From positions 1-64,000 of the forward strand of contig JAFUXG010000046.1 of the NCBI GenBank assembly GCA_017470935.1: 64,000 bases of DNA, in the 5' to 3' direction. Under the pieces are notes generated by a model. That model was not told where the DNA came from and did not search any database. It saw only the letters and a program-made list of their open reading frames with translations. Positions 9,979 to 18,578 of this stretch are shown here, piece after piece. The stretch's first letter is position 1. The number at the start of each line of letters is the position of its first letter. A program made the position numbers and the translations under genes. Source of the stretch: Lachnospiraceae bacterium. GTDB taxonomy: Bacteria; Bacillota; Clostridia; Lachnospirales; Lachnospiraceae.

Positions 9979-10581
9979 ATGAGCGAGAACAAGGGAAGTA
10001 ACAGTGTGATGAATTTACCAAACAAATTGACTATCTTAAGAACGATATTGATACCGTTTTTCTTAGTGGCGCTTTTGTGTGACGAGAGGTATGGCGGTTT
10101 TATTCCTTATGGCAATTGGATTGCTCTTGCTATATTTGCTATTGCTTCCATTACTGATATGTTAGACGGGAAGATTGCAAGAAAATATAATCTTGTAACT
10201 AACTTTGGAAAATTCATGGATCCCCTTGCAGATAAGCTCCTTGTTTCTTCAGCAATGATCGCATTTATTGAGCTTTCAAGGATTCCCTGCTGGATAGTAA
10301 TAGTAATAATCGCCAGAGAGTTTATAATAAGCGGCTTTCGTCTTGTGGCTGCAGATAATGGGGTTGTTATCGCTGCAGGAATATGGGGAAAGGTTAAGAC
10401 TGCTGAGCAGATGGTAATGCTATGTATTATGATCGCTGATTTTGGCGCATTGTTTCCTAATGCTGCAAATGGAATACATGCCTTTGAAACAGTTCTTATT
10501 TATATTGCACTTATTCTTACAATTGTTTCACTAATAGATTATCTTATTCACAATAAGGGCGTGCTAGCGGAGAACAAGTAA
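9979..10581 (+). CDS. pgsA: CDP-diacylglycerol--glycerol-3-phosphate 3-phosphatidyltransferase
   Basis: 200 aa integral membrane enzyme making phosphatidylglycerophosphate, the first committed step to phosphatidylglycerol and cardiolipin. The CDP-alcohol phosphotransferase signature is complete: DMLDGKIARKYN followed by GKFMDPLADK, with the Asp residues that bind the metals and CDP-DAG. About five or six hydrophobic helices are visible, which is normal for the family. TGGAGGA lies 12-17 bases before the ATG. It sits directly after rimO, an order common in Firmicutes. Confidence 0.95.
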   Translation: MSENKGSNSVMNLPNKLTILRTILIPFFLVALLCDERYGGFIPYGNWIALAIFAIASITDMLDGKIARKYNLVTNFGKFMDPLADKLLVSSAMIAFIELSRIPCWIVIVIIAREFIISGFRLVAADNGVVIAAGIWGKVKTAEQMVMLCIMIADFGALFPNAANGIHAFETVLIYIALILTIVSLIDYLIHNKGVLAENK

Positions 10582-10680
10582 TACAGATAATAATATACTT
10601 TAATTGGTGCTGCTTAGCTGGATATTATCATAATAGTAATCTTTAACACAAAAGATATGATAATTTGTCTCATTTCACAC

Positions 10681-10709
10681 TTGAAATCCCTCTGTAAAAG
10701 TAATAGAAT
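10681..10709 (+). promoter_or_regulatory. SigA-type promoter of the decarboxylase operon
   Basis: TTGAAA at 10681-10686, 17-base spacer, TAGAAT at 10704-10709. It lies about 70 bases ahead of the first gene of the 10.8-16.6 kb operon, in a 196-base gap that holds no gene. An inverted pair ATTATCAT/ATGATAAT lies just upstream and may end pgsA transcripts. Confidence 0.55.
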
Positions 10710-10777
10710 ATACATTGGCTAAAATTTGGTTTGCACACACGCAGACCTGTCAATAAATAATTAACGGAGGGCTAGAA

Positions 10778-12205
10778 ATGAGCAGTAAAACAACGATGTC
10801 AGCAAGCGATAGAATTGCAGCATTGCTTGATGACAGGAGCTTTGTTGAGGTTGGTGCTTATGTTACAGCAAGAAGCACAGACTTTAACATGAAGGATCAG
10901 GAAACGCCTAAGGATGGCGTTATTACCGGTTACGGTACGATCGATGAGAGGCTTGTGTTTGTCTACAGCCAGGATGCCACAGTACTTGGTGGCTCAATTG
11001 GCGAGATGCATGCAAAGAAGATTTCCGGAATTTATGATATGGCACTTAAGATGGGTGCTCCGGTTATTGGTCTTATTGATTGTGCGGGCTTGAGATTACA
11101 GGAAGCGACAGATTCGCTTAATGCCTTCGGCAATATATTTGCTAAGCAGGCAGTGGCTTCCGGTGTAATTCCTCAGATTACAGGTGTTTTTGGTGTCTGT
11201 GGCGGAGGTAGTGCATTTATACCTGCATTATCAGATATAACATTTATGGTTAAGGATAACGCAAAGTTATTTGTTAATAGCCCTAATGCGTTAGATGGCA
11301 ATTATGCTGAGAAGCTTGATACGGCTGAAGCTACGTATCAGGCAGGCAAAAGTGCAGTGGTAGATGAGGTTTTAGAGGATGAGAGTGAGCTTCTTGGCAG
11401 AATCCGTCAGGTGGTATCAATGCTTCCTTCTAACAACGAGGATACATCTAATTATTCTGACTGCACAGACGATCTCAACAGAGAGATCCCTAATCTTGAA
11501 AGTCTTGAAGATGATGCGAGAGCAGTTCTTGCTAATATCGCAGATGACAATGCATTCATTGAACTTAAGAAGGAATATGCCAAGGATATGGTAATAGGTC
11601 TTATAAAGCTTGGTGGGACAACCGTTGGATGTGTTGCAAACCAGGTGTCAGATGGCGGAAGTGTTCTTTCAACAGCAGGTGCATATATAGCTTCTGAGTT
11701 TGTGAATTTCTTAGATTCATTTAATATTCCTGTTCTTACACTCACTAATGTTAAGGGCTTTAAGGCAACGGTTAATGAGGAGGCAACTATTGCTAAGGCA
11801 GCTGCCAAGCTGACATACGCATTTGCCAATGCTGATGTGCCTAAGGTCAATCTTGTTATGGGTGACGGAATTGGAAGCGCTTATCTTGCAATGAATTCCA
11901 AATCAATCGGTGCAGATATTGAATATGCTTGGAGTACAGCAAGAATCGGTACTATGGATCCTGAGTCTGCCGTTAAGCTTATGTATGCAGAGGATATTAA
12001 GGGCGATAAGTTTGATAATTCTAAGCTTTCAGAGCTTACTAAGGAATATACAGATAAGATGTCCAGTGCAATGGCATCCGCAAAGCGTGGCTATGTAGAT
12101 GACATTATTGATGGTGCAGCAACAAGAAAGCGTCTTATAGCCGCATTTGAAATGTTATATACAAAGGCTGATTTCAGACCCTTGAAGAAGCATGGGGCAG
12201 TTTAA
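10778..12205 (+). CDS. mmdA: Acyl-CoA carboxyltransferase subunit (MmdA/PccB-like)
   Basis: 475 aa crotonase-fold carboxyltransferase. It moves a carboxyl group between an acyl-CoA and biotin on a carrier protein. Two oxyanion-type glycine clusters are visible, GVCGGGSAF in the N-terminal half and GDGIGSAYLAM in the C-terminal half, plus the typical GGSIGEMHAKKISGIYDMA. It is somewhat shorter than the roughly 510 aa usual for MmdA. Sequence alone does not fix the substrate: methylmalonyl-CoA, malonyl-CoA and glutaconyl-CoA are candidates. CGGAGGG precedes the ATG. First gene of the operon with the biotin carrier and the OadB-type pump, which favours Na+-coupled decarboxylation or transcarboxylation. 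Confidence 0.85.
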   Translation: MSSKTTMSASDRIAALLDDRSFVEVGAYVTARSTDFNMKDQETPKDGVITGYGTIDERLVFVYSQDATVLGGSIGEMHAKKISGIYDMALKMGAPVIGLIDCAGLRLQEATDSLNAFGNIFAKQAVASGVIPQITGVFGVCGGGSAFIPALSDITFMVKDNAKLFVNSPNALDGNYAEKLDTAEATYQAGKSAVVDEVLEDESELLGRIRQVVSMLPSNNEDTSNYSDCTDDLNREIPNLESLEDDARAVLANIADDNAFIELKKEYAKDMVIGLIKLGGTTVGCVANQVSDGGSVLSTAGAYIASEFVNFLDSFNIPVLTLTNVKGFKATVNEEATIAKAAAKLTYAFANADVPKVNLVMGDGIGSAYLAMNSKSIGADIEYAWSTARIGTMDPESAVKLMYAEDIKGDKFDNSKLSELTKEYTDKMSSAMASAKRGYVDDIIDGAATRKRLIAAFEMLYTKADFRPLKKHGAV

Positions 12206-12224
12206 GGAAGGAGAGTTTTGTCAT

Positions 12225-13151
12225 ATGAAAATGAAGAAAATAGCCTTGTTGTTTTCTATGCTTGCTGTCCCCTTTGCATTAACTGCCTGCAGCAGTGGTA
12301 CTACAGAGGTTTCATTTGATTATACGGAGACTGATATCATTTATAATACTGTATATCAGGCTAATCAGATAGACAATATTGATGAGGCTTATCGTGCGTA
12401 TCTGGAGGATCAGAGTGAAGATAATTCCATGGCTGAGGTTCTGCTTACAGGCGTTAGCAACTTCGACAGTGCAAGAGAGGACTGCGGTGATTTTGTAGGA
12501 TACAGAGCCCAGGATGACAGTGTTTTGAATATTGATATCTCAAAGCTGTCTAATGCCCAGACAGAAGAGGAATTCTATGCAGCCCAGGACGAGATGAACA
12601 GCTTCCTTTCTAATGTCTGGTACGTTATTGAAGAGGATAACAGTGGTGATGTTATTGTTAATCTTAAGGCAGTATATAAGGATAGGGATGCTACCTACAG
12701 CTTTGTATATGAGGAGAATCCTGAGGCAGCCTATGCATATGAGCTAACAGGACAGAGTGCAAACCCATATAAGATAAAGGAGATCACTGTAACTCCCGAT
12801 TATTCCATGAAGGAGATCATGGGCAAGGCAGCAGCTAACACACTTATGGGAATGGGTACGGTATTTATTGTTTTGATATTCATTTCCATTATTATAGGAC
12901 AGTTTGAAAAGGTAGGAAAGCTTGCTAACAAGATTTCTAATTCATGGGCTAATAAGGGAATTGATGATGAGGCAACCTCTTCAGAAAGTATTTCTAAGAG
13001 TGCCGATAATGTTGTATCCCCTCAAGGTGTATCGCCTATGGATGATGGTGAGCTGGTGGCAGTAATTACAGCAGCAGTTGTGGCAGCTAATGTGGCAGGT
13101 GGTGGAAGTGACAATCTTATTGTTCGTTCCATCAGAAGAGCCGGAAGATAA
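12225..13151 (+). CDS. OadG-family gamma subunit with lipoprotein N-terminus
   Basis: 308 aa. A lipoprotein signal (LLFSMLAVPFALTACSSG) is followed by about 190 residues of extracytoplasmic domain, loosely like DUF3887 proteins. Then comes one strong membrane helix (about 215-237, FIVLIFISIIIG) and a cytosolic tail ending in ELVAVITAAVVAAN, the form typical of OadG/gamma subunits of Na+-pump decarboxylases in Clostridia. Canonical OadG is only about 80-120 aa, so the exported domain is extra. The frame opens at 12192 but AAGGAGAG places the start at ATG 12225. It likely anchors the soluble carboxyltransferase to the beta subunit. Confidence 0.75.
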   Translation: MKMKKIALLFSMLAVPFALTACSSGTTEVSFDYTETDIIYNTVYQANQIDNIDEAYRAYLEDQSEDNSMAEVLLTGVSNFDSAREDCGDFVGYRAQDDSVLNIDISKLSNAQTEEEFYAAQDEMNSFLSNVWYVIEEDNSGDVIVNLKAVYKDRDATYSFVYEENPEAAYAYELTGQSANPYKIKEITVTPDYSMKEIMGKAAANTLMGMGTVFIVLIFISIIIGQFEKVGKLANKISNSWANKGIDDEATSSESISKSADNVVSPQGVSPMDDGELVAVITAAVVAANVAGGGSDNLIVRSIRRAGR

Positions 13152-13184
13152 TTAATAAAGACATTTTTTTAGGAGGAAATAAAA

Positions 13185-13559
13185 ATGAAGAATTATAGAA
13201 TTACAGTTAATGGAACTGCTTATGATGTAGCAGTAGAGGAATTGGGAGCAGGAGCAGCAGCTTCCGCACCGGCAGCACCGGCACCGAAGCCTGCAGCACC
13301 GGCAGCAGCGCCTGCGGCTGCACCAGCAGCATCAGGAGCAGCAGGATCGGTTAAGGTTGCAGCACCTATGCCCGGTAAGATTCTTGCAATCAAAGCAAAT
13401 AACGGACAGGCTGTTAAGCGTGGTGATGTTATTATGATACTTGAGGCTATGAAGATGGAGAATGAGATTACAGCTCCACAGGACGGAACAATAGCTAGTA
13501 TTAATGTTGGTGTAGGTGACAGCGTAGAGTCTGGCGATACACTTGCTACCTTGAATTAA
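13185..13559 (+). CDS. Biotin carboxyl carrier protein of the decarboxylase complex
   Basis: 124 aa. An N-terminal segment (1-25), a flexible Ala/Pro linker (26-55) and a biotinyl domain (56-124) with EAMKMENE; Lys90 is the biotin site. It carries the carboxyl group from the carboxyltransferase to the membrane pump, as in MmdC, GcdC and the 1.3S subunit of transcarboxylase. AGGAGG precedes the start. It is the only biotin carrier in the operon, although two different carboxyltransferases flank it. Confidence 0.92.
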   Translation: MKNYRITVNGTAYDVAVEELGAGAAASAPAAPAPKPAAPAAAPAAAPAASGAAGSVKVAAPMPGKILAIKANNGQAVKRGDVIMILEAMKMENEITAPQDGTIASINVGVGDSVESGDTLATLN

Positions 13560-13594
13560 TCTTTTTGAGTAGACTTTGACAGGAGGAAGTGTAA

Positions 13595-14725
13595 ATGGAT
13601 TATATATGGACTACATTGCAGAACCTGGCAGGTCAGACAGCATTTGCTAATCTTTACTGGGGTAACTTTGTAATGATTGCAGTTGCTTGTTTCTTCCTTG
13701 TTCTTGCAATCAAATTCGGCTTTGAGCCATTACTTCTGGTCCCAATCTCTTTCGGTATGCTTTTGGCTAATATGTTTCCCGGCATTATCGCAGAGGGCGG
13801 ACTGTTCCATTTTTTCTATATGCTGGATGAATGGAGTATCTTGCCGTCACTGATTTTCCTAGGTGTCGGTGCTATGACGGACTTTGGACCGCTGATCGCT
13901 AATCCTAAGAGCTTTTTATTAGGTGCAGCAGCTCAGTTCGGTATATATTCTGCTTATTTCTTTGCAATCCTTATGGGCTTTGGTGATAAGGCTGCAGCAG
14001 CCATCTCTATTATTGGTGGTGCTGACGGTCCTACATCGATCTTCCTTGCAGGTAAGCTTGGAATGGGTGGAACACTTATGGGACCTATTGCAGTGGCTGC
14101 TTACTCATACATGGCGCTTGTACCGGTTATTCAGCCGCCTGTAATGAAGCTTCTTACCACTGAGAAGGAGAGAAAGATCAAGATGGAGCAGTTACGACCT
14201 GTTTCAAAGCTTGAGAGAATTCTTTTCCCTGTAGTTGTTACAATCGTAGTTGTTTTGATTCTTCCTACAACAGCACCCCTTGTTGGTATGCTTATGTTAG
14301 GTAATCTTTTCAGAGAATCAGGAGTTGTTAAGCAGCTTACAGAGACTGCTTCTAACGCTCTTATGTATATCGTTGTTATTCTCCTTGGTACGTCGGTTGG
14401 AGCTACAACGACAGCACAGTCATTCCTTAATCTGGATACACTTAAGATCGTTGCACTTGGTCTTATTGCATTTATTATCGGTACAGCAGCAGGTGTATTG
14501 TTCGGAAAGCTTATGTGCCTTGCAACTCATGGTAAGGTTAATCCTCTTATCGGTTCAGCAGGAGTATCTGCCGTACCTATGGCAGCCCGTGTATCCCAGA
14601 AGGTTGGTTCTGAGGCAGATCCTACCAACTTCTTACTGATGCATGCCATGGGACCTAACGTTGCAGGAGTTATCGGTACTGCGGTTGCAGCCGGTACATT
14701 TATGGCAATCTTTGGAGTATTCTGA
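13595..14725 (+). CDS. Sodium ion-translocating decarboxylase beta subunit (OadB/MmdB/GcdB)
   Basis: 376 aa, very hydrophobic, about nine or more membrane segments. The beta subunit removes CO2 from carboxybiotin and couples this to Na+ export. The family signature [10 protein letters not shown] lies near residues 145-155, and the C-terminal half has the [11 protein letters not shown] and [13 protein letters not shown] segments conserved in OadB. It sits after the biotin carrier with AGGAGG before its ATG. It is what turns this cluster from a simple transcarboxylase into a probable membrane ion pump. Confidence 0.95.
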   Translation: MDYIWTTLQNLAGQTAFANLYWGNFVMIAVACFFLVLAIKFGFEPLLLVPISFGMLLANMFPGIIAEGGLFHFFYMLDEWSILPSLIFLGVGAMTDFGPLIANPKSFLLGAAAQFGIYSAYFFAILMGFGDKAAAAISIIGGADGPTSIFLAGKLGMGGTLMGPIAVAAYSYMALVPVIQPPVMKLLTTEKERKIKMEQLRPVSKLERILFPVVVTIVVVLILPTTAPLVGMLMLGNLFRESGVVKQLTETASNALMYIVVILLGTSVGATTTAQSFLNLDTLKIVALGLIAFIIGTAAGVLFGKLMCLATHGKVNPLIGSAGVSAVPMAARVSQKVGSEADPTNFLLMHAMGPNVAGVIGTAVAAGTFMAIFGVF

Positions 14726-14775
14726 TTAGGTACTATTAATTGTATATTGACTTCAAGATATATGGAGGATTTATT

Positions 14776-15087
14776 ATGGCCTATGATATACACGTTTTTA
14801 GAGGTAACGATTGGTTAAGTGAAGTAAATAATCCAATATCGACTAAAGAGCTGCTTTCCGTTGAAGGTGTTGAAGTTGTTAATAACGTATCATCTACAAA
14901 TCCAAAAACAGGTATTACGATTAATGTTTCAAATAATGATATGTTTTCATATAAGGAAGTTATTTTTACGCTTAAGAAAGGTGTGATTACTGTAGCTGTT
15001 CGTAATAATGACGTTATAGAAACAATGCGTCCTTTAGCAAATGCACTGGGAGCAGTCATACAAGGAGATGAAGGTGAATTCTATTAA
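14776..15087 (+). CDS. Unknown 103-aa protein inside the decarboxylase operon
   Basis: 103 aa, soluble, no signal peptide or membrane helix, beginning MAYDIHVFRGNDW. I do not recognise the family. The frame opens at 14740, but TGGAGG at 14762-14767 supports ATG 14776. The pattern of short hydrophobic strands suggests a small alpha/beta fold. Its position between the beta subunit and the OadA-type subunit, on the same strand with its own ribosome binding site, argues for co-transcription. Its codons are more AT-rich than those of its neighbours. It could be an accessory factor or an insertion into the operon. Confidence 0.7.
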   Translation: MAYDIHVFRGNDWLSEVNNPISTKELLSVEGVEVVNNVSSTNPKTGITINVSNNDMFSYKEVIFTLKKGVITVAVRNNDVIETMRPLANALGAVIQGDEGEFY

Positions 15088-15186
15088 TAGGATTTATCTG
15101 CATTATACTAGTGCTATATGTTAAATATAATATATAGATAATTTCTTGTTTTTTATAAAAGTAAATTAAAAATGGAGGAAAATAGA

Positions 15187-16629
15187 ATGGGGAAAGATAA
15201 AAACAATTCGCCAAAAGTGGAAGCTAAGCCGGTAGGCATTACAGAGACAGTCCTTCGTGACGCACATCAGTCTCTTATTGCTACTCGTATGACAACAGAA
15301 CAGATGCTTCCTATCATAGATAAGATGGACAAGGTGGGATACCATTCAGTAGAGTGCTGGGGTGGTGCTACATTTGATGCCTGCCTTCGTTTCCTTAAGG
15401 AAGATCCTTGGGAGAGACTCAGAAAGCTTAAGGACGGATTCAAGAACACTAAGCTTCAGATGTTGTTCCGCGGACAGAATATCTTAGGCTACAGTCCTTA
15501 TGCTGATGATGTTGTTGAGTATTTTGTACAGAAGTCAATTGCCAACGGTATTGATATAATCCGTATCTTTGACTGTCTCAATGATATCCGTAACTTAGAG
15601 ACAGCGGTTAAGGCTGCTAATAAGGAAAAGGGTCATGCACAGGTTGCACTTTCATACACATTAGGTGATGCGTACACAATGGATTACTGGAAGGATATGG
15701 CTAAGAAGATAGAGGATATGGGTGCAGATTCAATCTGTATTAAGGATATGGCAGGTCTTCTTGTTCCTACCGCTGCAACAGAGCTTGTACAGGCGCTTAA
15801 GGCAGGAACAGATCTTCCTATTCAGCTTCATACCCACTATACTTCAGGTGTGGCTTCAATGACTTATATGAAGGCTGTTGAGGCAGGATGTGATGTTATT
15901 GATACAGCGATGTCACCACTTTCAATGGGTACATCACAGCCGGCAACAGAGGTTATGGCTAAGTCCTTTGAGGGGACACCATATGATCCGGGATTTGATC
16001 AGAAGCTGCTGGCAGAGATTGCAGATCATTTCCGTCCGCTTCGTGAGGAGTGGTTGGAGTCAGGGCTTCTTAGTCCTAAGGTAATGGGTGTTAACATCAA
16101 GACACTTCTTTACCAGGTACCGGGTGGTATGCTTTCAAACCTTGTTTCACAGCTTAAGGAGATGAAGCAGGAGGATAAGTTTGATGAGGTGTTAGAGGAA
16201 GTGCCTCGTGTTCGTAAGGATTTCGGTGAGCCGCCTCTTGTTACTCCGTCATCACAGATTGTTGGTACCCAGGCAGTATTAAATGTTGTTCTTGGTGAGA
16301 GATATAAGCAGATGACAAAGGAGTCACGTGATTTGCTTGTAGGTAAGTACGGACAGACCGTTAAGCCTATGAATAAAGAGGTTCAGCAGAAGGCTCTTGA
16401 TGCTATGGGAATGGATAAACCAATCACATATCGTCCCGCTGATGACATTGAACCGCAGCTTGAGAAGTTAGAGAAGGAGATGGCACAGTACAAGCAGCAG
16501 GATGAGGATGTATTGTCATATGCATTGTTCCCACAGGTTGCAACAGACTTCTTCAAATACCGTGAGGCACAGCAGACTAAGGTGGATGCCAGTGTAGCAG
16601 ATACAGAGAACGGAGTATATCCGGTATAA
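15187..16629 (+). CDS. oadA: Oxaloacetate decarboxylase/pyruvate carboxyltransferase subunit (OadA/PycB/5S-like)
   Basis: 480 aa. An HMG-CoA-lyase-like TIM barrel that transfers CO2 between oxaloacetate/pyruvate and biotin. Seen: RDAHQS near the N-terminus (metal-binding Asp), the FRGQNILGY segment, IKDMAGLL, and the metal-binding HTHYTSG. A conserved carboxylase domain follows. The C-terminal biotinyl domain of full OadA is absent, so it must use a separate carrier, as the 5S subunit of transcarboxylase does. GGAGG at 15174-15178 lies inside a shorter upstream ATG option (15172), so ATG 15187 is the likely start. Last gene of the operon, followed by a terminator. Confidence 0.92.
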   Translation: MGKDKNNSPKVEAKPVGITETVLRDAHQSLIATRMTTEQMLPIIDKMDKVGYHSVECWGGATFDACLRFLKEDPWERLRKLKDGFKNTKLQMLFRGQNILGYSPYADDVVEYFVQKSIANGIDIIRIFDCLNDIRNLETAVKAANKEKGHAQVALSYTLGDAYTMDYWKDMAKKIEDMGADSICIKDMAGLLVPTAATELVQALKAGTDLPIQLHTHYTSGVASMTYMKAVEAGCDVIDTAMSPLSMGTSQPATEVMAKSFEGTPYDPGFDQKLLAEIADHFRPLREEWLESGLLSPKVMGVNIKTLLYQVPGGMLSNLVSQLKEMKQEDKFDEVLEEVPRVRKDFGEPPLVTPSSQIVGTQAVLNVVLGERYKQMTKESRDLLVGKYGQTVKPMNKEVQQKALDAMGMDKPITYRPADDIEPQLEKLEKEMAQYKQQDEDVLSYALFPQVATDFFKYREAQQTKVDASVADTENGVYPV

Positions 16630-16640
16630 ATCATTTTATT

Positions 16641-16690
16641 AAGCGAAACGCTGATTGGTTGAAAAATGCTTGTTGGTGTTTCGCTTTTTT
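16641..16690 (+). terminator. Rho-independent terminator of the decarboxylase operon
   Basis: Arms AAGCGAAAC and GTTTCGCTT, with an imperfect inner stem, followed by a run of T. It lies directly after the OadA-type gene. Confidence 0.85.
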
Positions 16691-16707
16691 AATAATGAGG
16701 GATTATT

Positions 16708-17388
16708 ATGAATGGTCTTATTTTAACAGAGCCGATGATTGCTTTTTTGCGTTTGGTATTGATTGAAGTAATATTAATATTGGTTTTATACTCATTTAAT
16801 TTAATATCTTCAATTGCTGATAAAAAGATTTTAGATAAATTATCAGGTGATATAAAAAGAAAATTAAGAGAAGAACCTACAAATATTATAGATGAATCAT
16901 CTGCAAAGTTTTATCTGAGGTTATATCGTAAAAGGTTGATAAATAAAAGTATTAAATGGTCAATATTATGGCTATTTATTTCTTGTTTACTTTTCGTTTA
17001 TGAAACAATATTTAGTCCTGATATTCATAATAATACTTTAATAGTTTTTGCTATCTTTTATAGTCCGTTTTTTGTTTTTTATTTAATAAAATTTATATTA
17101 TCATTTTTTGATGATAAAGAGTTGTATGAGGTTTTAGCTTATTGTGATCATGATAATTATTATTATGATGGAAAAGGTAATGAAACTGCCAGAAGAATAA
17201 CAGCTTTTTTCTATGATCATAAAAGGATGGTTTTCAGAACGAAAAAAGTACGTATTTCAAGAAGTATACCGATTGATGATAATTCTTTTTTATACTTAAT
17301 AGCAAAAAAGAACGGAAAATCTTTGCTAATTATTGATATTTCAGACAGAAAATATATTGTTAATCATAAAGAATATAGCAATATATGA
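16708..17388 (+). CDS. Unknown membrane protein, very AT-rich
   Basis: 226 aa, not recognised. Hydrophobic segments are at about residues 4-28 (FLRLVLIEVILILVLYSFNL), 72-92 and 102-130. They are followed by a charged cytosolic C-terminal part of about 95 residues ending in strands such as SLLIIDISDRKYIV. The codons are far more AT-rich than those of the housekeeping genes on either side, a sign of recent transfer. TGAGGGATT precedes the ATG. It begins just after a terminator and lies 41 bases before the HipA-like kinase gene, so the two may be co-transcribed. Confidence 0.75.
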   Translation: MNGLILTEPMIAFLRLVLIEVILILVLYSFNLISSIADKKILDKLSGDIKRKLREEPTNIIDESSAKFYLRLYRKRLINKSIKWSILWLFISCLLFVYETIFSPDIHNNTLIVFAIFYSPFFVFYLIKFILSFFDDKELYEVLAYCDHDNYYYDGKGNETARRITAFFYDHKRMVFRTKKVRISRSIPIDDNSFLYLIAKKNGKSLLIIDISDRKYIVNHKEYSNI

Positions 17389-17429
17389 TTTCATATATAT
17401 ATGATTTTATGTAAGGGGTAATATCTTAT

Positions 17430-18527
17430 ATGTTTGAAGATTCATTTTTTGAAGAAACACAAATTAATATTAACGGCAAAAGACTTAATAATGCCTATAC
17501 TCTGATGAATAAGGATATTCCATTGATCGATATTGATGAAGATAAGGATATCTTCGATATTTATTATGATAATTATGCATTTCTGCCTTATGGTCTAAAA
17601 GCCTTCGATAATCTGAAATATGTTGATTTTGTCAACTGGGCTATGAGAAGGGTGCTTGTTCTTAACAGGGATAATGCAAAGAAGCTTCTTAATATCTGCG
17701 GGCTGAGCCAGACTGATAATTTTGAAATTGCCAAAGCCTGCAGATTACTTTCCATAGACGATTGCTACTGGTTAAGGCTTGATGAAGATGAGAAGTGGGA
17801 TAACTTTGACTTAAGAAATAATTCTCTTTCAAAAGCCTTGGCTCAGATTGCCCTTGACGGTGTATATATTACAATATCAGGAGATGTAACCACACCGGAA
17901 TTCACTAACCAGGGGTCGTATCCTAAGAGCTGGGAGAGAACAGAAAATTCACTTCGCCTATTAAAGAAAAGCAAGGAATATCATGAAAGTGAAAGAGAGG
18001 TATTGTCAAGCAGAATACTTGACATTCTTAATATAGATCATATTCATTACGAAATGATTGAACCAATAGAAAAACAGATATGTGAATGTGATTGTATGAC
18101 TGATGATAAATATTCACGCCTTAACTTTGGGGAGTTTGATCTGTATTGCAGAAAGAAGGGTATGTCTGCGCTCAAATATGTAGATGAACACTATCCTAAT
18201 GATTTTGCTAATATGCTTGTGGTGGATTATATACTTGCTAATACCGACAGACATCCGGGAAATTGGGGCTTTTTTGTGGACAATTACACTAATAGGATCG
18301 TGAACCTTCATCCGTTATATGACCATAATAGCTCCTTTGATGAGACCTTTAATGATAACTACGGCTCTATAGTGATACCCGGAAAAAGCATGTTAGATGC
18401 TGCAAAAATGGCGAAAGATCAGGCACATATTGATCTGTCACCCTTGCTTAAGATTGACAAGTCGGAGTTTGAAGCATGTGAAGCAGATTACAATGCGTTT
18501 ATTAGCAGGGTAGACAAACTTTTATAG
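17430..18527 (+). CDS. Orphan HipA-like protein kinase
   Basis: 365 aa with the C-terminal HipA kinase core. Likely ATP-binding Lys lies in SLRLLKKS and the pairing Glu in SEREVLSSRI. The catalytic loop reads NTDRHPGNWG (Asp273) and the metal site PLYDHNSSF (Asp298). Known HipA kinases phosphorylate Ser/Thr, for example on glutamyl-tRNA synthetase. The N-terminal 150 residues are a family-specific domain with EFTNQGSYPKSW near the junction. No HipB-type repressor gene is adjacent; the upstream neighbour is a membrane protein. AAGGGG lies before the ATG. The substrate is unknown, and whether it acts as a toxin cannot be told. Confidence 0.82.
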   Translation: MFEDSFFEETQININGKRLNNAYTLMNKDIPLIDIDEDKDIFDIYYDNYAFLPYGLKAFDNLKYVDFVNWAMRRVLVLNRDNAKKLLNICGLSQTDNFEIAKACRLLSIDDCYWLRLDEDEKWDNFDLRNNSLSKALAQIALDGVYITISGDVTTPEFTNQGSYPKSWERTENSLRLLKKSKEYHESEREVLSSRILDILNIDHIHYEMIEPIEKQICECDCMTDDKYSRLNFGEFDLYCRKKGMSALKYVDEHYPNDFANMLVVDYILANTDRHPGNWGFFVDNYTNRIVNLHPLYDHNSSFDETFNDNYGSIVIPGKSMLDAAKMAKDQAHIDLSPLLKIDKSEFEACEADYNAFISRVDKLL

Positions 18528-18578
18528 CAATAATATATAGGATGATATTTAATATATATAGAAAGAAAGATATTATTA

